DNA of 28,710 nucleotides from the NCBI GenBank assembly GCA_020722245.1, contig DYLE01000004.1, positions 1-28,710 on the forward strand. Direction: 5' to 3'. Every line of letters begins with the position of its first letter. Within the stretch, counting starts at the first letter, position 1. A model generated the notes under the pieces. It saw only the letters and a list, made by a program, of their open reading frames with translations, ran no database searches and was not told the DNA's origin. This stretch comes from Desulfonema limicola. Its GTDB lineage: Bacteria; Desulfobacterota; Desulfobacteria; Desulfobacterales; Desulfosalsimonadaceae. Shown in pieces: positions 25,021-28,710 of this stretch. Both the position numbers and the translations under genes were made by a program.

Positions 25021-25606
25021 ACTGGCAAAAATGGTGATTGTGCTGACGGTCCTAAGCAGTCTGTCCGGCGGCCTGCTGGCCATGTTGCGGGAAAAGACGC
25101 AAGACCGCATCGAGCAGCAGGTGCTTGAATTTGTAAAAGGTCCGGCGATTCGAAAGATACTGGCCGGCGCGGCCAACGACCCGATCGCCGACCGGTTTAC
25201 CTTGGCGGACGGCGAGGCCAAGCGGAGCTTTTTTGTGGGAAAATACGACGGAAAGCCCGATGTCGTGGCATTTGAAACCTTTGCCGGCGGTTACGGCGGG
25301 GATGTGGGGCTGATAGTGGCGGTGGCGGTGGATACCGACCAGATCGTGGGGGTGGGGGTCACCACCCATAATGAAACCCCCGGGGTAGGCGCTGCTGTGG
25401 AAACCGACGTCGGGTTTATCAGGCAGTTTACGGGGCTGGACATCGCCTCGGGTCCGAAGGTGACCAAGGACGGCGGGAGCATCAACGCGATATCCGGTGC
25501 CACAATCACCTCCCGGGCGGTGTGCGCCGCCGTGGGCAAGGCGGGGGATCTTTATAAACGGCTTAAACCTGAAATCCTAAAACAGTTAAAGACCTTTTCC
25601 GGATAG
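25013..25606 (+). CDS. rnfG: Rnf complex flavoprotein subunit RnfG
   Basis: RnfG has a single N-terminal membrane helix (about 6-24) and a periplasmic FMN-binding domain in which FMN is attached covalently to threonine by ApbE. The attachment motif SGATITS is present, with Thr164 as acceptor. The residue four places before the SGAT threonine's isoleucine is Asn158 rather than the more common Asp. HNETPGVGAAVE is the other conserved segment. The ATG at 25013 was chosen because GGAAAGGTGG lies six bases upstream; an earlier in-frame start at 24971 lies inside rnfD. The protein is 197 residues. No apbE gene is in the window. Confidence 0.94.
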   Translation: MRELAKMVIVLTVLSSLSGGLLAMLREKTQDRIEQQVLEFVKGPAIRKILAGAANDPIADRFTLADGEAKRSFFVGKYDGKPDVVAFETFAGGYGGDVGLIVAVAVDTDQIVGVGVTTHNETPGVGAAVETDVGFIRQFTGLDIASGPKVTKDGGSINAISGATITSRAVCAAVGKAGDLYKRLKPEILKQLKTFSG

Positions 25607-25621
25607 TAAAGAGAAGATACC

Positions 25622-26215
25622 ATGGCAAAGACAGTCACTCAGGAGTTTGTCAAGGGCCTGTGGGCGGAGATTCCGCCGTTTCGTCTGGTGCTGGGGCTTT
25701 GCCCCACCCTGGCGGTGACCAAAACCGTTGAAGACGGCATCGGCATGGGGGTCGCCACGGGATTCGTGCTGGTCTGCTCCAACCTTCTGATTTCCATGCT
25801 GCGCAACGTCATTCCGTCAAAGGTCAGGATCGCCTGCTATATCATCGTCGTGGCCACCTTTGTCACGGTGGTGGAGCTTCTGATGCAGGCGTTCACCTAC
25901 CCGCTTTACCTCAGCCTGGGGATATTCATCCCCCTGATCGTCGTCAACTGCATCGTGCTCGGCAGGGCCGAGGCCTTTGCTTCAAAAAATAAAATCCTGC
26001 CCTCCATCGCGGATGGACTGGGCATAGGGATCGGGTACACCCTCTCCCTTGCCGCTCTTGGCGCGGTGCGCGAGGTTTTCGGAAGCGGAACGTTTCTTGG
26101 AAATCCGGTGTTCGGGCCGTCTTTTCAACCGTTTACCTTTATGGTGCAGGCGCCGGGCGCTTTTGTCTGCCTGGGGCTGATGCTTTGCCTGATGAACCTG
26201 GCCGGAAAGAAGTAA
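25622..26215 (+). CDS. rnfE: Rnf complex membrane subunit RnfE
   Basis: RnfE is an NqrD-like membrane subunit that pairs with RnfA. The 197-residue protein has about six membrane helices and the conserved segments LGLCPTLAVT (Cys27) and VVNCIVLGRAEAF (Cys110). By family knowledge these cysteines join those of RnfA to hold an intramembrane iron-sulfur cluster. The N-terminus EFVKGLWAEIPPFRLVLG is typical of RnfE and tells it from RnfA. It follows rnfG by 15 bases, with AGAGAAG upstream as ribosome-binding site. Confidence 0.95.
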   Translation: MAKTVTQEFVKGLWAEIPPFRLVLGLCPTLAVTKTVEDGIGMGVATGFVLVCSNLLISMLRNVIPSKVRIACYIIVVATFVTVVELLMQAFTYPLYLSLGIFIPLIVVNCIVLGRAEAFASKNKILPSIADGLGIGIGYTLSLAALGAVREVFGSGTFLGNPVFGPSFQPFTFMVQAPGAFVCLGLMLCLMNLAGKK

Positions 26216-26304
26216 GGGGGACGGCTTTGATCATTGGGCCGATGGAGGGCCTCGGGGTTTGATATGTTGGTTTTAATCCATTTTTTACAGATGCGAGGGT
26301 GAAT

Positions 26305-26880
26305 ATGGGCGATTATTTGGTCCTGATAATCAGCTGCATCCTGATCAACAACATCCTGCTTGCCCAGTACCTGGGCAACTGTCCGTTTCTCGGCACCTCC
26401 AAGAGGATGGAAACCGCGGTGGGGATGGCCATGGCTGTGGTGTTCGTGCTGGTGATGGCCGGGGTGCTCGCCTGGGTGATCGACCATTACGTCTTAAAGG
26501 CGTTTCATCTTGAATACCTCATGACGATCTCCTTTATCCTGGTGATCGCGGCCCTGGTGCAGTTCGTGGAGATGTTTCTTAAAAAAAGTATTCCGGCGCT
26601 CTACTCCGGGCTGGGCATCTTTTTACCCTTGATCACCACCAACTGCGCTGTTCTCGGGGTCTGTCTGATCAATGTCAAGGAGGAATACGATTTCATGCAC
26701 GCCCTGGTGGCCTCCTTTGCCTATGCGGTCGGCTACGGGCTCGCCCTGATCCTTTTCGCTTCTGTTCGCGAGCGAATCATCCTGGGCCGCGTGCCGCGCC
26801 CCTTGCAGGACACCTCCATCGGGCTGGTGACCGCCGGGCTGATCTCACTGGCTTTTTATGCGTTTAAGGGCATGGTGTAA
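26305..26880 (+). CDS. rnfA: Rnf complex membrane subunit RnfA
   Basis: RnfA is the NqrE-like partner of RnfE. From ATG 26305 it has 191 residues and about six helices. The two cysteine segments are GNCPFLGTSKRMETAVGMA (Cys26) and TTNCAVLGVCL (Cys114), matching those in RnfE with opposite membrane topology. A GTG at 26299 would add two residues; GAGGGTG overlaps that codon and suits the ATG as ribosome-binding site. The gap after rnfE (about 90 bases) is the longest within the Rnf genes and shows no promoter that I can defend. Confidence 0.95.
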   Translation: MGDYLVLIISCILINNILLAQYLGNCPFLGTSKRMETAVGMAMAVVFVLVMAGVLAWVIDHYVLKAFHLEYLMTISFILVIAALVQFVEMFLKKSIPALYSGLGIFLPLITTNCAVLGVCLINVKEEYDFMHALVASFAYAVGYGLALILFASVRERIILGRVPRPLQDTSIGLVTAGLISLAFYAFKGMV

Positions 26881-26918
26881 AAACATTTTTTATACCCTAA
26901 AAAAATAAGAGGATCATC

Positions 26919-28710
26919 GTGTTTGAAGCGGTTCTTTTTCTGCTCGGGCTCGGCGCCGGATGCGGCCTGTTACTGGGTTTCGCCTCCAGGATATTTTACG
27001 TGTATGAAGACCCTCGCATCGCCAGGGTGGAGGGGCTGCTCGCGGGCGCCAACTGCGGCGGATGCGGTCACGCCGGGTGTTCCGCGGCCGCCGATGCCAT
27101 CGTCAACAAGGGCGCGCCTCCCAACACCTGCATCCTGATCGGGCCGGAAAACGTCGCCGAGATCGCGGCCATCATGGGGGTTGAGGCCGCCACCGCCGAA
27201 CCTTTGAAATCCGGCAACACCTGCGACGGCGGGGACAGGGCGGACAACCTGTTCTATTATTCCGGACTGGCCAGCTGCCGCGCCGTGGCGGCGCTCTATG
27301 GTGGAGAGCGGTTGTGCCGGGTGGGGTGCCTCGGCTTCGGCGACTGCGTCCGGGCCTGCAAGTTCGACGCCATCCGGCTCGGCGGAAACGGGTATCCGGT
27401 GGTGGATGTGGAAAAATGCGTGGGATGCGGGGCCTGCGAAAAAGCCTGCCCCAAGCCGATCCTTCAGGTGCGCACCATGTCCCAGCGGCTGCTGCACCTA
27501 AACGCCGAGGACGACGCCCTCGCCCCGTGCAGCCAGACCTGCCCGGCGGAAATCGATATTCCGCGCTACATCGCCCAGATTAAAAACGGCGAATACGAGG
27601 CGGCGGTGGCGACCATACGGGAAAGAAACCCGCTCCCCCTGGCCTGCGGCCGGGTCTGCCCCCATCCCTGCGAATCCCAGTGCAGGCGGGGGCTTGCGGA
27701 TGAACCGGTATCCATCAACCAGCTGAAGCGTTTTGTGGCGGACCTGGAGATGAACTCCGGCAGGCGGATTTTCGCTCCCTGCGCCCCGGACACCGGAAAA
27801 AAGGTGGCGGTGATCGGCGGCGGGCCGGCGGGCTTAAGCTGCGCCTACTTTTTAAGGCGGGTCGGGCATCAGGTCACCATTTTCGAGGCCATGCCCAAGC
27901 TGGGCGGCATGCTGCGCTACGGGATTCCCGAATACCGGCTCCCCAAGCGGGTGCTGGACTGGGAGATCGAGGGGATTTTAAAACTCGGCGTCACCCATCA
28001 CACCCATGTGCGGCTGGGTGTGGATTTTGATTTCGGCTCCCTGGTGGCCTCCGGGTTTGACGCGATTTTTTTCAGCATCGGCGCCTGGAACGACTACAAG
28101 CTGGATGTTCCCGGAGAGGAATTAAACGGCTGCTATACCGGCATCGCGTTTCTGGCCAAGGTCGGGAATCAGGAGGATATCCCCCTGGGTCGAAGGGCGG
28201 CGGTGATCGGCGGCGGCAATACGGCCATCGACTGCGCCCGCACCCTGGTGCGCAAGGGCCTGGACAAGGTCTACCTGGTTTACCGCAGGACCCGAAAGGA
28301 GATGCCGGCCAATGCAGTGGAGATCGAGGCCGCGGAAAAGGAAGGGATCGAGTTCATCTTCCTTGCGGCTCCCAGTCGGGTGCTGGGCGACGCGGAAAAC
28401 CGGGTGACGGGGCTTGAGTATTTGAGGATGGAGCTGGGCGAACCCGATGCCAGCGGCCGCTGCCGGCCCATACCGGTTAAAGGATCAGAAACCGTGCTGG
28501 ATGTCGACATGGTCATCACCGCCATCGGCCAGTCGCCGGATATCCGTTTCCGCGGCAAAGGGGACCGCCTGGACGAGTTAAAGATCGGCCGCGGCAACAC
28601 CCTGTCGGTGGATCCGGCCACCTGCAGCACCAATGTGCCCTATATTTTCGCCGCCGGGGATGCGGCCACCGGGCCGGCTCTTGTGGTCACCGCCATCGGC
28701 GGGGGAAGAC
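26919..28710 (+). CDS. rnfB: RnfB fused to a GltD/NfnL-type FAD-NAD(P)H oxidoreductase, 3' end cut by the window edge
   Basis: One open frame runs from GTG 26919 (AGAGGA five bases upstream) to the window edge, 597 residues so far. Residues 1-25 are the RnfB membrane anchor. The RnfB [4Fe-4S] domain follows with Cys46, 49, 54 and 71. Two ferredoxin-like clusters come next (Cys133, 137, 143, 147 and Cys167, 170, 173, 177). From about residue 200 the protein becomes GltD/NfnL-like. A cysteine-rich helical domain has Cys204, 208, 243, 247, 251 and 255. The FAD site is VIGGGPAGLS (298-307) with Glu323. The NAD(P)H site is VIGGGNTAIDCA (429-440), with YRRTRKEMPA (455-464), whose arginines suggest NADPH by analogy with NfnL/GltD. 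The FAD-closing GDAATGPA segment is at 580-587. RnfB normally takes electrons from ferredoxin; here that port is joined to a pyridine nucleotide module. The frame and domains are directly visible; the reaction is inferred. Confidence 0.9.
   Translation, partial: MFEAVLFLLGLGAGCGLLLGFASRIFYVYEDPRIARVEGLLAGANCGGCGHAGCSAAADAIVNKGAPPNTCILIGPENVAEIAAIMGVEAATAEPLKSGNTCDGGDRADNLFYYSGLASCRAVAALYGGERLCRVGCLGFGDCVRACKFDAIRLGGNGYPVVDVEKCVGCGACEKACPKPILQVRTMSQRLLHLNAEDDALAPCSQTCPAEIDIPRYIAQIKNGEYEAAVATIRERNPLPLACGRVCPHPCESQCRRGLADEPVSINQLKRFVADLEMNSGRRIFAPCAPDTGKKVAVIGGGPAGLSCAYFLRRVGHQVTIFEAMPKLGGMLRYGIPEYRLPKRVLDWEIEGILKLGVTHHTHVRLGVDFDFGSLVASGFDAIFFSIGAWNDYKLDVPGEELNGCYTGIAFLAKVGNQEDIPLGRRAAVIGGGNTAIDCARTLVRKGLDKVYLVYRRTRKEMPANAVEIEAAEKEGIEFIFLAAPSRVLGDAENRVTGLEYLRMELGEPDASGRCRPIPVKGSETVLDVDMVITAIGQSPDIRFRGKGDRLDELKIGRGNTLSVDPATCSTNVPYIFAAGDAATGPALVVTAIGGGR

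Noticed and set aside
25478..25510. Asn158 instead of Asp in the RnfG flavinylation motif.
   Set aside because: The SGAT core with the acceptor threonine is intact, so this is likely tolerated variation and not loss of FMN.

Overview
The window looks like the chromosome of a sulfate-reducing-type deltaproteobacterium (Desulfobacterota, probably Desulfobacterales). That placement is inferred from the GC-rich coding DNA, a complete Gram-negative division and cell-wall (dcw) cluster, and an Rnf operon that begins with a c3-like multihaem cytochrome. No marker such as 16S rRNA is present, so the lineage is not proven.

Layout. Positions 1-4159 (minus strand) hold two adjacent sensor histidine kinases: a membrane PAS kinase cut by the left edge, and upstream of it a large hybrid kinase whose N-terminus is an internally duplicated STAS-like domain. 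Positions 4160-4587 are an AT-rich divergent intergenic region with a strong sigma70-type promoter and a three-repeat MraZ operator. Positions 4588-21793 (plus strand) are the dcw cluster in the order mraZ, rsmH, a small membrane ORF, ftsL, ftsI, murE, murF, mraY, murD, ftsW, murG, murC, murB, ftsQ, ftsA, ftsZ. The genes mostly overlap or sit a few bases apart, which suggests one long operon, and it closes with a rho-independent terminator at 21870-21893. No ddl gene lies between murB and ftsQ. The small ORF between rsmH and ftsL is split by a run of eight T.

Positions 21940-28710 carry a second operon: a promoter, a terminator-like hairpin in the leader, an eight-haem membrane-anchored cytochrome c, then rnfC, D, G, E, A and B. 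The last gene runs off the right edge.

How the genes work together. The dcw genes build lipid II (murE, F, D, C and B in the cytoplasm; mraY and murG at the membrane) and the divisome that polymerises it at the septum (ftsZ, A, Q, L, W, I). The Rnf genes encode an ion-pumping complex that exchanges electrons between ferredoxin and another carrier.

This Rnf complex departs from the textbook form in four ways. RnfB is fused to a GltD/NfnL-type FAD- and NAD(P)H-binding module. RnfC lacks the usual FMN/NADH signature motifs. RnfD shows no recognisable covalent-FMN site. An octahaem cytochrome is encoded first in the operon. Together they suggest a rewired Rnf in which pyridine nucleotide meets the complex at RnfB and the cytochrome provides a periplasmic branch. 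That is the most interesting signal here. It is inferred from sequence, and I cannot say whether this architecture has already been described.
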